In this document: piece by piece, positions 23,488-32,601 of the stretch
How positions within the stretch are numbered: position 1 is the stretch's first letter
Layout: each line of letters opens with the position of its first letter
Source: Spirochaetaceae bacterium
GTDB lineage: Bacteria; Spirochaetota; Spirochaetia; Treponematales; Rectinemataceae
Reading direction: 5' to 3'
DNA: 51,672 bases
NCBI GenBank assembly: GCA_025358255.1
Contig: JANYKC010000059.1
Location: forward strand, 1 to 51,672
Notes under the pieces: model-generated
Databases searched by the model: none
What the model was told of the DNA's origin: nothing
The model's input: the letters and a program-made list of their open reading frames with translations, nothing else
Program-made: the position numbers and the translations under genes

Positions 23488-25878
23488 ATGACGGAACGCC
23501 TAGCGCGGCTCAAGGACAGGATGCTCTCGACCAAGCCCACACTCTGCCTGGAGAGGGCCAGGACCTACACACAGGTCTACCGTGAGCATGAATGCCTCCC
23601 GATCGCCAGGAAACGCGGCCTTGCCCTCAGGAAGACCCTCGAGGGGATGTCGATCTACATCGACGAGGACGAGCTCATCGTCGGCAGCCATTCCGCGAGG
23701 ACCAAGGCAGCCCCGATATTCCCGGAGTATGCGACGCTTTGGCTCGAGAAGGAGATCGAGGGCATAGACCGGCGCAAGGCCGAATATTACCTCGCCACGG
23801 CGGAGGAGAAGGCCGAGGTCAAGGAACTCTGCGCCTATTGGCGTGGAAAGACCCTCCAGGAGCGCTGCCATGCCCTCCTTTCGCCACAGCTCGAGGCCAT
23901 CCACGCTTCGAAGATCATCAAGGCCGAAGGCAACATGACTTCGGGCGACGGGCACGTGGCGATCAACCTCCCCAGGGTCCTCGAGCTCGGGATCGGCGGC
24001 TACGAAGGGCTCGTGCATGCCGCCCTCGGCGCACTCGACCCGGCCTCCTTCGAGGACCTCCGCAAGCGCCAGCTCTACCTGGCGATGCTCGACGCCCTGG
24101 CCGGAGCCTCTGCCTACATCGCGCGCTTCTCCGCGCTGGCGGCTGGCATGGCGGCAAGGGAGACAGGCGCAAGCCGTCGCGCCGAGCTTGACCTGATCGC
24201 CGAGACCTGCGCGGCCATAGCCCGCGGGGCGCCGCGCGGCTTCCGCGAGGCCTTGCAGCTGACGATCTTCCTCCAGATGGTGCTCCAGGTCGAATCGAAC
24301 GGCCATTCCCTTTCCCTGGGCCGCCTCGACCAGAGCCTCGGACCCTTCTATGACCGCGACCTCGCAAGCGGCGGGATCGACCGGGAAACGGCCAAGGAAC
24401 TCCTCTCCTGCGCGTGGCTTAAGCTCACGGGCGTCAAGAAGGTGAGGTCCTCGTCCCATACAAGGTCCTCCGCCGGCGGCCCGCTCTACCAGAACGTGAC
24501 AATTGGCGGCATCGGCCGCGACGGGAAGGACGCCACCAACGCGCTGAGCTACGTGATCCTCGAGTCGGTGGGGGACATGAAGCTCACCCAGCCCAACCTT
24601 TCCGTGCGCTACCACAAGGGGACAAGCGACGACTTCCTTTCGGCGGCCATCCGGGTCATAGAGAAGGGCTTTGGCATGCCGGCCTTCAACAACGACGGGG
24701 TGGTGATCCCCGGCATGATCTCCCGCGGCGTCTCGCTCGAGGACGCCCGGGACTACTCGGCCATCGGCTGCATCGAGGTCGCCGTCCCTGGCAAGTGGGG
24801 ATACCGCACGACAGGGATGAGTTTCACGAATTTCATGCGCGTCTTCCTTGCGACGCTGGACGACGGGAAGGATCCCGTCACGGGAGAATCCTTCCTGCCC
24901 GGCACGGGAAGCCTCGAGGGTTTCCCCGACTTCCCTGCCTTGATGGAGGCTTGGAGGAAGCAGGTCCAGTTCTACGCGCGGGCCTCCGTGGCGATCGACG
25001 CCGCCGTCGATTCGGGCCTCGAGGAGCTCGTGCCGGACGTCCTGTGCTCCGCCTTCACGGACGACTGCATCGGCCGCGGCAAGCACCTCAAGGAAGGCGG
25101 CGCCGTCTATGACTGGATCTCGGGCCTCCAGGTAGGCATCGCCAACCTCGGCAACTCGATGGCGGCGATCAAGAAGCTTGTCTTCGAGGAAGGCTCCGTC
25201 GGGCGAGGGGAGCTCATGAAGGCCCTGGCGGAGGATTTCGCCGGGCCGGAAGGCGAGGAGCTGCGGCTCAAGCTCCTCAATCGCGCGCCCAAGTTCGGCA
25301 ACGATGACGACTACGTCGACAGCCTCGTCGTGGAAGCCTACGGCTGCTTCGCCGACGAGATCGAGAGACTCCACAACACGCGCTGGGGAAGGGGCCCGAT
25401 CGGGGGTGGCTACTATCCGGGCACATCGAGCATTTCGGCCAACGTTCCCGCAGGCTCCGAGGTCGGGGCCACGCCGGACGGGAGGAAGGCGGGCTCTCCC
25501 CTGGCTGAAGGCTGCTCGCCCTCGGGCGGAACCGATATCCTCGGCCCGACCGCCGTCTTCAAGTCGATCGGCAAGCTGCCGGCCCAAAGGATCTTTGGCG
25601 GCATCCTCCTCAACCAGAAGCTTTCGCCTCAGACGATCCAGTCGGAGGCCGACAAGGCGAAACTCAAGGCAATGCTGAGGGCGTTTTTCGAGGATCTCGG
25701 GGGATGGCACGTGCAATACAACATCGTCTCGCGGGAGACCCTCCTCGACGCCAAGCGGAACCCGGAAAAGCACCGCGACCTTGTGGTGCGCGTGGCGGGA
25801 TACTCGGCTTTCTTCAACGACCTGGCGCCCGACACCCAGGACGACATCATCGCGCGGACCGAGCACAGCTTCCACTAG
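23488..25878 (+). CDS. Glycyl radical enzyme of the PflD/YbiW type
   Basis: 796 residues. Thiyl cysteine C428 in AIGCIEVAVPGKWGYR with base E430; glycyl radical G771 in VRVAGYSAFF. GCIE/GCVE followed by a VPGKWGYR-TGMSF stretch is, as I recall it, the pattern of the E. coli PflD and YbiW proteins, long misnamed formate acetyltransferases and reported as 1,5-anhydroglucitol-6-phosphate dehydratases. GGAGG precedes the ATG. A ROK kinase follows 11 bp later, which would supply the phosphorylated substrate, consistent with that pathway. It shares family but not active-site detail with the enzyme at 13543. The substrate call is inference; the class is certain. Confidence 0.93.
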   Translation: MTERLARLKDRMLSTKPTLCLERARTYTQVYREHECLPIARKRGLALRKTLEGMSIYIDEDELIVGSHSARTKAAPIFPEYATLWLEKEIEGIDRRKAEYYLATAEEKAEVKELCAYWRGKTLQERCHALLSPQLEAIHASKIIKAEGNMTSGDGHVAINLPRVLELGIGGYEGLVHAALGALDPASFEDLRKRQLYLAMLDALAGASAYIARFSALAAGMAARETGASRRAELDLIAETCAAIARGAPRGFREALQLTIFLQMVLQVESNGHSLSLGRLDQSLGPFYDRDLASGGIDRETAKELLSCAWLKLTGVKKVRSSSHTRSSAGGPLYQNVTIGGIGRDGKDATNALSYVILESVGDMKLTQPNLSVRYHKGTSDDFLSAAIRVIEKGFGMPAFNNDGVVIPGMISRGVSLEDARDYSAIGCIEVAVPGKWGYRTTGMSFTNFMRVFLATLDDGKDPVTGESFLPGTGSLEGFPDFPALMEAWRKQVQFYARASVAIDAAVDSGLEELVPDVLCSAFTDDCIGRGKHLKEGGAVYDWISGLQVGIANLGNSMAAIKKLVFEEGSVGRGELMKALAEDFAGPEGEELRLKLLNRAPKFGNDDDYVDSLVVEAYGCFADEIERLHNTRWGRGPIGGGYYPGTSSISANVPAGSEVGATPDGRKAGSPLAEGCSPSGGTDILGPTAVFKSIGKLPAQRIFGGILLNQKLSPQTIQSEADKAKLKAMLRAFFEDLGGWHVQYNIVSRETLLDAKRNPEKHRDLVVRVAGYSAFFNDLAPDTQDDIIARTEHSFH

Positions 25879-25889
25879 AGGGCAAGAAC

Positions 25890-26912
25890 ATGGCCAAGTA
25901 CAGGATAGGCATAGACCTCGGCGGCACGAAGCTTGCCGTGGGCATCGTGGACTCCACGTGGAGGATCGTCGCCGAGTCGGTCTCCCATGACCATACCTGT
26001 TGCGACGAGGAAGGCATCCTCGACCGCATGGCGCGAAACGTGGATGAAGCCCTGGGCAAGATCGGGGCGTCGAGGTCCGAAGTCGCCGGCGTCGGCGTGC
26101 TCTTCCCCGGCCATGTCAGGTGGCCCGAGGGGATCACGCTCACCACCTCGAACCTTGCCTGCCTCAAGGGCTTCCCGCTCCGCGAGACCCTCCAAAGGAG
26201 GCTGGGCATGCCCGTGGTCGTCGACAACGACGCCAACGCCCAGGCGCTCGCGGAGCACCGGTTCGGCGCAGGACGCGGAACGCGGAACATGGTTTTCCTG
26301 ACCGTCAGCACGGGCGTCGGCGGAGGGATCATCATCAACGGCGAGCTCTACCGGGGGGCCACGGGCACCGCAGGCGAGTTCGGCCACATGATCGTGGCGG
26401 CAGGCAGCGACGCGAAGTGCAGCTGTGGCAACCGCGGATGCCTCATGGCCATGGCTTCGGGCATCGCCCTGCGCCAGGCCGCCGAGCGGAACGCGGCCAT
26501 ACTTGCCTCACAAGGCCAGTCCCCGGGACTGCCCACAAGCTGCCTCGACCTGGACGACCTGGACGGCGAACGGCTCAGGGATGGATTCCTCGAAAACAAC
26601 CAACTATGCCAGTCCATAGTCGAGGAATTCGGCTCATACGTCGGCATCGGGATCTACAACATCTTCCAGATGCTCAATCCTGAGCGGGTCGTGGTAGGAG
26701 GTGGGCTCCTCAACCTGCCCGACCATTTCCTGGATACGGTGCGCAAGGTCTTCCGCGGGCTTGCGCGCGACATGATGCACGACGAGCTCGATATCCGCAA
26801 GGGCGAACTTGGAGGCCAGGCGGGCATGCTGGGCGCGGCGGCGATAGTGCACTCCGAAGAAGGCCCTTTCGGGATTTCCAGGGACCAGGGGGAAAAGCCC
26901 GCATCGACCTGA
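25890..26912 (+). CDS. ROK-family sugar kinase
   Basis: 340 residues. ATP motif IGIDLGGTKLAVGIVD (residues 6-21), catalytic aspartate D114 in VVVDNDANA, ROK signature around GEFGHM (H166) and the zinc motif C177-x-C179-x4-C184 (CSCGNRGC). GAGGG precedes the ATG at 25890. Typical members phosphorylate glucose, N-acetylglucosamine or mannose at O6. As the last gene of the second radical operon it probably makes the 6-phosphate that the PflD/YbiW-type enzyme uses. No intrinsic terminator is obvious after the stop; 26913-27066 has no feature I can support. Confidence 0.92.
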   Translation: MAKYRIGIDLGGTKLAVGIVDSTWRIVAESVSHDHTCCDEEGILDRMARNVDEALGKIGASRSEVAGVGVLFPGHVRWPEGITLTTSNLACLKGFPLRETLQRRLGMPVVVDNDANAQALAEHRFGAGRGTRNMVFLTVSTGVGGGIIINGELYRGATGTAGEFGHMIVAAGSDAKCSCGNRGCLMAMASGIALRQAAERNAAILASQGQSPGLPTSCLDLDDLDGERLRDGFLENNQLCQSIVEEFGSYVGIGIYNIFQMLNPERVVVGGGLLNLPDHFLDTVRKVFRGLARDMMHDELDIRKGELGGQAGMLGAAAIVHSEEGPFGISRDQGEKPAST

Positions 26913-27066
26913 GACGCGCGGAGTCCGCCGAGGTCAGGATGGAGCCCGCCTCGGCCGAGGACTGCGTCCGGCTGGCGGCACTCACCGCGAAACGGCCGAG
27001 CGGGGCAAGTCCACTTCGCCGCCCCCGCCGGACGCCGCCATTTCCTGCCTGGCGGGACACTGGTCG

Positions 27067-27094
27067 TTGCCAGCATGGAAACCAAGAGTATGGT
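27067..27094 (+). promoter_or_regulatory. Putative promoter of the molybdopterin oxidoreductase gene
   Basis: -35 TTGCCA (27067-27072), 16-bp spacer, -10 TATGGT (27089-27094), with the ATG at 27160 preceded by AGGAGG. Confidence 0.5.
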
Positions 27095-27159
27095 ATCCTG
27101 GTTGTGGCGGCTTCGAGGCCACTTGCAGGGCCTCCGCTGCCAGAATGAGGAGGCCAGTG

Positions 27160-27797
27160 ATGCCGTGGACGACCAAGTCCCGCGCGATCGCCATATTCGT
27201 TGCCATGCTTGCATGCGCACAGGCATCTGGCCAAGGCCTGGGGCCTGACGCCAGTGGCAGGCTCCCTCGGGTCAACCAGCCGCCTTGGCCTGCGAGCATA
27301 CCGGGATATACGGAAGTCGATCCGGAAACAGGCCTCCATATGACCGGCACTCCCCAGCCCGTCGATCTTGCCACCTATCGACTCAAGGTGACGGGCAATG
27401 TCGACCATCCCCTCAGCCTTGGCCTTGACGATCTTCGCCGGATGCCATGCATGCTCGCCGCCGTGCTCAACCTCGCCGGACTCCGATCCTCTGCCTACGG
27501 GATCGACTTGGTGAGCGCCGATGGCTATGCGACCCATCTTATCCTCGCCCAGGCGCTGGCTCCTGCCGCATTCCTGGCCTACGAACTGGAAGGAAAAGTC
27601 ATACCGGTGCTGCACGGTTTTCCCTTGCGGGCGGTCCTTCCCGGTCTTACTGACCCGGCAACCAAACATTGGCTTGGGCCCATGAATCTGACCCGTAGCG
27701 ACGGGCCAGAATCATGGGAGAGTACCCGATGTTAAGTTGCCGGGTCAGTAATGGTTTTTACTGGGCGAAATGGGTCCTCGAGATCAAGGTCAAGTAA
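27160..27797 (+). pseudogene. Secreted molybdopterin-domain oxidoreductase, broken by a 99-bp element
   Basis: Signal peptide (AIAIFVAMLACAQASGQG) followed by part of a sulfite-oxidase-type molybdopterin domain: ATYRLKVTGNVDHPLSLGLDDLRRMP, LAAVLNLAGLRSSAYGIDLVSADGY, AFLAYELEGKVIPVLHGFPLRAVLPGL. At PGL the 99-bp palindromic element enters and the frame runs to a stop in it at 27733. Beyond the element the same gene resumes as NGFYWAKWVLEIKVK and a TAA at 27795. Removing the element and one TA gives PGL-NGFYWAKW in frame. The region between MPC and LAAVLN also seems shorter than in relatives, so the cofactor-ligating loop may already have been lost. AGGAGG precedes the ATG at 27160. Confidence 0.82.
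27650..27748 (+). mobile_element. 99-bp TA-flanked palindromic mobile element (MITE-like), copy B
   Basis: Terminal inverted repeats CTGACCCGGCAAC (27650-27662) and GTTGCCGGGTCAG (27736-27748), perfect over 13 bp, flanked by TA on both sides. The interior is itself a near-perfect hairpin, with CCCATGAATCTGACCCGT pairing with ACGGGCCAGAATCATGGG. It has no coding capacity. Copies of exactly the same length lie at 42238 and 48921. Precise removal restores the host gene, which shows a two-base TA target duplication. Confidence 0.9.
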
Positions 27798-27946
27798 GCC
27801 CGCAGCTGCCCCCAAATCCGGTCCTTGGCGATTCGTCGTTGACAGTCAAGGACAGGGAAGAATAGTCTCAAGGACGCCATCTGTAGCTTTTTTGGCGAGG
27901 ATAGCGGGTTCCCAAGCCTGGATAAACGACTGATCGTGGAGCCTTC

Positions 27947-29266
27947 GTGGATACGATGACCCTGACCGAGGAAATGAAGACGGCCATCGCCCTTCTGGAA
28001 GACGAGAAGGAGCGCTTCATCTGGATTTCCGGACGGGCCGGCACCGGAAAATCGACCTTCCTCCACTATCTCAAGACTGAGATCCGGCCACGGAACGCCG
28101 TCTACCTAGCTCCCACGGGCGTGGCGGCGCTGACCATAGGCGGGCAGACCATCCATAGCTTCTTCTGGATTGACCCCGGCGAAAAGGCCTACCTGGAGAC
28201 CCGGCTGGATCCCGATCGGGAAGCGCGGCTCTATCCCAAGCTCGCAAAGGTCGATGTCCTCGTCATCGACGAGATATCCATGGTCCGCGCTGACCTTCTC
28301 GACGAAATGGACAGGCGGATGCGTGCGGCGAAGGGGCAAGCCCGCCTCTCCTTCGGCGGGGCCCGCCTTGTGCTGTTCGGCGATCCCTACCAGCTCCCTC
28401 CCGTCGAACCGGACCCCTATAGCCATGAGGGCGAGCTTTTCGACCTGCGCTACAAGAGTCCCTTCTTTTTTTCCTCCCAGGTCCTCCGCACGCGGGTGCG
28501 CAAGATCCACCGGGTGGAGTTCACGAGGGTCTTCCGCCAGAACGAGGAGGCCTTCCTTGCCACCCTTGACCGCTGCCGCTCGGGCAAGCTGACCGAGGCC
28601 GACCTCGACCTTCTCCAGTCGCGGGTCCTCGTGGAGGGCAAGAAGCCGCCCGCGGACCACCTCGTCCTCACTGCCAGGAAAGACGAGGCCCAAAGGCTGA
28701 ACCGCTACCGGCAGGAGGCCCTGCCGGGGCCGGCGCGCCGCTATCTGGCCGAGGCGACGGGGCATTTCGGGAAGGAACTCGACGATGAGGAAGTCCCGGC
28801 GCCGAGGAGCCTTGAGCTCAAGGTTGGCACACGGGTCTTCATGACCGTCAACGATCCCGAGGGCCGCTATTTCAACGGGACCCTCGCCACTGTCATCGGC
28901 CTGGACGAGGGAAGCGTCACGCTCCGGGACGAGCTGGGCGATTTCCCTGTAGGGCCCCATACCTGGAAGAAGGTCAAGTTTGATCTCCGCGCCGGACAGC
29001 TCGTGGAGGAAAGCACCGACCATTACAGCCAGCTGCCCCTTCTCCCCGGCTGGGCCATCACCATACACCGGGCCCAGGGGCGCACCCTCGAGAAGGTCTT
29101 CGTGGACCTTTCCCAAGGGGCCTTCGCCGCCGGCCAGGCCTATGTCGCGATCTCCCGCGTGACCCGCCTCGAGGGGCTCCTCCTCCGCACCCGTCCTCGC
29201 GTCCGCGACTTCTTCGTCCATGAAAGGGTGAGCGCCTTCCTGGAATACATCGAAGGAAAACCGTAA
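27947..29266 (+). CDS. PIF1/RecD-like superfamily 1 DNA helicase
   Basis: 439 residues. Walker A GRAGTGKSTFLHYL near residue 30, then motif Ia APTGVAALTIGGQTIHSFF, Walker B LVIDEISMVRADLLDEMD, motif III LFGDPYQLPPV, and motifs V/VI WAITIHRAQGRTLEKV and QAYVAISRVTRLEGL. This is the PIF1-like branch common in bacteria, which unwinds DNA 5' to 3'; role is genome maintenance or unknown. The GTG start at 27947 has GGAG 5 nt upstream; an ATG at 27956 is an alternative. It appears monocistronic. Confidence 0.9.
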   Translation: MDTMTLTEEMKTAIALLEDEKERFIWISGRAGTGKSTFLHYLKTEIRPRNAVYLAPTGVAALTIGGQTIHSFFWIDPGEKAYLETRLDPDREARLYPKLAKVDVLVIDEISMVRADLLDEMDRRMRAAKGQARLSFGGARLVLFGDPYQLPPVEPDPYSHEGELFDLRYKSPFFFSSQVLRTRVRKIHRVEFTRVFRQNEEAFLATLDRCRSGKLTEADLDLLQSRVLVEGKKPPADHLVLTARKDEAQRLNRYRQEALPGPARRYLAEATGHFGKELDDEEVPAPRSLELKVGTRVFMTVNDPEGRYFNGTLATVIGLDEGSVTLRDELGDFPVGPHTWKKVKFDLRAGQLVEESTDHYSQLPLLPGWAITIHRAQGRTLEKVFVDLSQGAFAAGQAYVAISRVTRLEGLLLRTRPRVRDFFVHERVSAFLEYIEGKP

Positions 29267-29275
29267 CCGATGTTC

Positions 29276-29304
29276 TTGTCCCTGACGGCTGGCCGCCCTA
29301 TGAT
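29276..29304 (+). promoter_or_regulatory. Promoter of the flavodiiron protein gene
   Basis: -35 TTGTCC (29276-29281), 17-bp spacer, -10 TATGAT (29299-29304). The leader of about 48 nt ends with GGGAGG before the ATG at 29359. Confidence 0.65.
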
Positions 29305-29358
29305 CTAGGCCATGGATGCGGGGGATGATCCAAGCCCGCGCCTCCGAGGGAGGACATC

Positions 29359-30549
29359 ATGAAGCGCCAAGTGGCCGAGAACGTGTGGTGGGTAGGCAAG
29401 ATCGATTGGGAGCTCAGGAAATTCCACGGGAGCGAGTATTCGACCCACCGCGGCTCGAGCTACAACTCCTACCTGGTCCGCGAGGCGAAGACCGTCCTCA
29501 TCGACACGGTCTGGCTGCCCTTCGCGAAGGAGTACGTCGACAACCTCGACTCGGAAGTGGGACTGGCGAACATCGACTTCATCGTGCAGAACCATGCCGA
29601 GATCGACCACTCCGGCGCCTTGCCGGAGCTCCTGCGCAGGCGGCCGGGCCTTCCGATCTATTGCACCGCCAACGGCGTGAAGGTCATCAAGGGACACTAC
29701 CACCAGGACTGGGACTTCCGCGTGGTGAAGACCGGTGACTCCATCGACATCGGCAATGGGAAGAAGCTCGTCTTCATCGAGGCGCCGATGCTCCATTGGC
29801 CGGACTCGATGTTCACCTACCTCGCCGGCGGCGCGGTCCTCTTCCCCAATGACGCCTTCGGACAGCACTACGCCTCGGAGCTCCTCTTCAACGACCTGGT
29901 CGACCAGGCGGAACTCAAGGAGGAGTGCGTGAAGTACTACGCCAACATCCTCACGCCCTTCTCGGCCCTCGTGGCAAAGAAGATCGCCGAGGTGGTGGCG
30001 CTCAACGTGCCGGTCGACGTCATCGCGCCCAGCCACGGCATCATCTGGCGCAAGGATCCCCTCCAGATAGTGACGCAGTACGCGGCCTGGGCGGCCGACT
30101 ACCAGGAAGACCGGGTGGCCATACTCTACGACTCCATGTGGGACGGGACGCGCAAGCTCGCGGAGGCCATCGCCCAGGGCATCGCGCAGTCGAGCCCTTG
30201 CACGGCCGTGGTCGTCCACAACGTGGCGAAGACGGACAAGAACGACGTCATCACCGACGTCTTCAGGTCGAAGGCCATCCTCGCGGGCTCGCCGACCGTG
30301 AACAAGGGCATCCTCAACGCGATGGCAGGCATCATGGAGGAGATCAAGGGCCTCCACTTCAAGGGCAAGAAGGCCGCGTCCTTCGGATGCAGCGGCTGGT
30401 CGGGCGAGGCGCCGAAGCTCCTTGGGCAGCTCCTCGGGGAAGCCGGCTTCGCCGTCGAAGGCGAGGGCTTTTCCTGCACCTGGGAGCCGGACGCAGCGGC
30501 CCTGGACAAGGCGCGGGACTTCGGCCGGGACTTCGCCGGCAAGCTCTAG
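29359..30549 (+). CDS. fprA: Flavodiiron protein (O2/NO reductase, FprA type)
   Basis: 396 residues. N-terminal metallo-beta-lactamase domain with diiron ligands H79-x-E81-x-D83-H84 (NHAEIDH), further ligands in GHYHQDWD and NDAFGQHYAS. C-terminal flavodoxin domain from about residue 253 (VAILYDSMWDGTRKLAEAI, FGCSGWSGEAPKLLG). No rubredoxin domain is attached, so electrons come from a separate rubredoxin or F420H2-like donor. It reduces oxygen or nitric oxide in the cytoplasm of anaerobes and protects the oxygen-sensitive radical and tungsten enzymes here. GGGAGG precedes the ATG. Confidence 0.95.
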   Translation: MKRQVAENVWWVGKIDWELRKFHGSEYSTHRGSSYNSYLVREAKTVLIDTVWLPFAKEYVDNLDSEVGLANIDFIVQNHAEIDHSGALPELLRRRPGLPIYCTANGVKVIKGHYHQDWDFRVVKTGDSIDIGNGKKLVFIEAPMLHWPDSMFTYLAGGAVLFPNDAFGQHYASELLFNDLVDQAELKEECVKYYANILTPFSALVAKKIAEVVALNVPVDVIAPSHGIIWRKDPLQIVTQYAAWAADYQEDRVAILYDSMWDGTRKLAEAIAQGIAQSSPCTAVVVHNVAKTDKNDVITDVFRSKAILAGSPTVNKGILNAMAGIMEEIKGLHFKGKKAASFGCSGWSGEAPKLLGQLLGEAGFAVEGEGFSCTWEPDAAALDKARDFGRDFAGKL

Positions 30550-30565
30550 GGGAAGCCATCAGGGA

Positions 30566-30584
30566 AAGGCCGCAGGACGGCCTT
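30566..30584. terminator. Hairpin between convergent genes
   Basis: AAGGCCG (30566-30572) and CGGCCTT (30578-30584) form a 7-bp stem with a 5-nt loop between the convergent flavodiiron and histidine kinase genes. Only short T/A ends flank it, so it would be a weak bidirectional terminator. Confidence 0.45.
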
Positions 30585-30593
30585 CATGCCGCG

Positions 30594-32012
30594 CTACTCC
30601 TCCCCGCGGCAGTGGGGAAAGCGGATGGTGATGCGGGTCCCGCCGGAAAGGTCCAGCTCGAGCTGCCCCCCGACCTGGCTTGTGAGACTCATCACGAGCC
30701 TCATGCCGAGGGAGGAGCTCTCAAGTATCGCCTTCGCGTCCGATGGCGGCTGGCCGTCATCCGCCACCTCGAGGAAGTAGGTCTGGGCAGTCTCGCCCAA
30801 CGCGATGCGGATCAGCCCACGGGGCCGGTCCTTGAAGGCGTATTTGAGCGAGTTCATCACGAGCTCCGTGATGATGAGGCCGAGGGGCAGGAGGGTCTTG
30901 GCGGAAAACCTCGCGTCGCAGGAATCGAGCTGGAAGGAGATGGCCGACGGGCCTCCGGCGAGGGACTGGAGGAGGGTATCGCAAAGATCCGCGATATAGT
31001 CCCGGAAGGATATCTTGACGAGGTCCTCGCTGCGGGAGAGCTTGTCATGGATCAGCGAGATCGCATTGATACGCTGGCCCAGCTTCGCGAAACTTTCCTC
31101 GAGGTTCTCGGGGTCCGCCTCCGATTCCTGAAGCGAGATGAGGCTCGCGACCAGCGAGAGGCTGTTCTTCACCCGATGGTGGACTTCCTTGATCAGGATC
31201 TCCCTTTCATCGAGGGCCGACCGCAGGAGGGCGTTCGCTGCTCCCAGCTCCTGTGTCCGCTCCGACACCAATTCCGAAAGGTGCTCCCGGTGGGCATTGA
31301 GCTCACGCTCGACGGAAAGCCGCGTCTTGAAATAGTAGATGGACACCGCCAGGAGCAGTACCGTGATGATGGAGAACTCGATCAGGTTCACTTTCAGGCG
31401 GGCGCCCAAGCGCTCGAGGTTCTTGCGGTTCGTCGAGTGGTAGGCGCCCTCGATCTGCACGAAAAGCATCGAACGGTCCTTCAGCTCGTCCTTGAAGCCA
31501 CGCGCGGCCGCAAGGAATTCGCCGAGCTCTTCCCTGCCCGCCTTCGTATCGCCTAGCTCGCGCGTGCTCCCGAGCGACTGGGTCAGTTCCACCAGCTGCC
31601 GGCTGTATCGCTCGTTCGATTTCGCCGCCCTCTCGGCAAGGAAGAGCGGATCGTCGCCCAGGATGGCGGCGAGGAAGGCCGGCTCGAGGAGCTGGGGGAT
31701 CCTGGCATGGTTGACCATCGCCTGGGCGGACTCGAGCGTCTTCGGGAATCCGAAGCCCGAATCGCCGGGTAAGGGAAGCATGAGGAGGTCCGTGACCGAG
31801 AACACCACGCGGTTGAAGGACGCGCTCTGTTCGGTGATGTTCCGCTCGAAGGAGAGCTGCTCGGCGTCGAGCAGGGACACCAGCTCGAGGTTGCCGACGT
31901 AGACGCGCGCTATCAGGGCCACCAGCAAGGCGAAGACAAGGAAGAAGGCGGCGAGGATGGCCTTCCCCCGTCTCCCCGCTGCCGCCTCGGGGGAGGGCTT
32001 TTGATCACTCAT
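30594..32012 (-). CDS. Membrane sensor histidine kinase (HisKA_2 type)
   Basis: 472 residues. Helix 1 near residues 17-39 (ILAAFFLVFALLVALIARVYV), a periplasmic sensor of about 165 residues, helix 2 near 205-225 (FSIITVLLLAVSIYYF), a coiled coil, then the HisKA_2 phosphoacceptor EVHHRVKNSLSLVASLISLQ and an ATPase domain (ITELVMNSLKYAFKDRPRG, LEVADDGQPP, SSLGMRLVMSLTSQVGG). No receiver-type regulator lies beside it. The ATG at 32012 overlaps the stop of the molybdopterin-domain gene in an ATGA, so the secreted protein and kinase are made together and may act as ligand-sensing partners. Confidence 0.88.
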   Translation of the reverse strand: MSDQKPSPEAAAGRRGKAILAAFFLVFALLVALIARVYVGNLELVSLLDAEQLSFERNITEQSASFNRVVFSVTDLLMLPLPGDSGFGFPKTLESAQAMVNHARIPQLLEPAFLAAILGDDPLFLAERAAKSNERYSRQLVELTQSLGSTRELGDTKAGREELGEFLAAARGFKDELKDRSMLFVQIEGAYHSTNRKNLERLGARLKVNLIEFSIITVLLLAVSIYYFKTRLSVERELNAHREHLSELVSERTQELGAANALLRSALDEREILIKEVHHRVKNSLSLVASLISLQESEADPENLEESFAKLGQRINAISLIHDKLSRSEDLVKISFRDYIADLCDTLLQSLAGGPSAISFQLDSCDARFSAKTLLPLGLIITELVMNSLKYAFKDRPRGLIRIALGETAQTYFLEVADDGQPPSDAKAILESSSLGMRLVMSLTSQVGGQLELDLSGGTRITIRFPHCRGEE

Positions 32013-32566
32013 TCCACGAGGATGTCGCATGCTTGCCATACCAATTGGTGCTTGTATACCTCGGGATCGAGCTCAGGGTTTTTCGAGAAGTCGATGGCGA
32101 TGCTGAGGCGGCCCCGGTTCTTCGTGGCCGGGTCGTCGGCGAAAAAATGGTCGTCGATCTTCCAGGCGAGGATGTAGCGGAATTTCTCGTAATCCACGCG
32201 GCGGATCGGTATGGAGTACTTGTTCCTCGCCGCGACCGTGATCCTGGCCGAGGACTTGTCGATGCCGGCGTGGGCCAGGATATCGGAGAGCAAGGCTCCC
32301 GTGAACTTGTGCTCCTTGCCGTCCCAGGCGTCCACACAGGTGAAGGTCTGCGCGGGAAAGGCCAGGATGGTGGCCAGGTCCAGGAGGACCGGCGCTCCGC
32401 CCTCCAGCCTGCCGTGGATGACCAGGTCGGCGGTTTCGACGGTAAGGCCCGCGGGGAGGGGGATGGAATCGATCGCGGAGGCCTTCGAGTCCGCGGCCGC
32501 GACAAGGCCCGCCACGCCGAGGAAGGCCACAAGGATGCATGAACCTCGGCGGAGCCCTGTTTTCAT
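32009..32566 (-). CDS. Secreted molybdopterin-binding-domain protein, partner of a histidine kinase
   Basis: 185 residues with a signal peptide (CILVAFLGVAGLVAAADS) and a small oxidoreductase molybdopterin-binding-like domain: FTCVDAWDGKEHKFTGALLSDILAHAGI, where the cysteine in TCVDAWDG is where the family ligates molybdenum, then ITVAARNKYSIPIRRVDYEKF and ILAWKIDDHFFADDP. Similar small domains exist that no longer bind cofactor. AAGGA stands about 10 nt before the ATG. Its ATGA overlap with the histidine kinase gene points to a sensory role in the periplasm, which is inference. Confidence 0.75.
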   Translation of the reverse strand: MKTGLRRGSCILVAFLGVAGLVAAADSKASAIDSIPLPAGLTVETADLVIHGRLEGGAPVLLDLATILAFPAQTFTCVDAWDGKEHKFTGALLSDILAHAGIDKSSARITVAARNKYSIPIRRVDYEKFRYILAWKIDDHFFADDPATKNRGRLSIAIDFSKNPELDPEVYKHQLVWQACDILVE

Positions 32567-32601
32567 CGCGATGATTCCTTCCTTCCGGTACCCTTGGTTT
32601 T

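Noticed and set aside
23500..25875. Very long minus-strand open frame opposite the second glycyl radical enzyme
   Set aside because: It mirrors the real gene almost base for base, reads as Arg/Glu/Gly/Val-rich low-complexity protein and has no ribosome site; it results from high GC at third positions.
30566..30584. Attachment-site or integrase-related repeat between convergent genes
   Set aside because: It is a simple 7-bp hairpin with no second copy and no integrase gene in the window.
29925..31556. Large plus-strand frame spanning the flavodiiron and histidine kinase genes
   Set aside because: Frame-shifted shadow of one gene and antisense of the other; no coherent protein.
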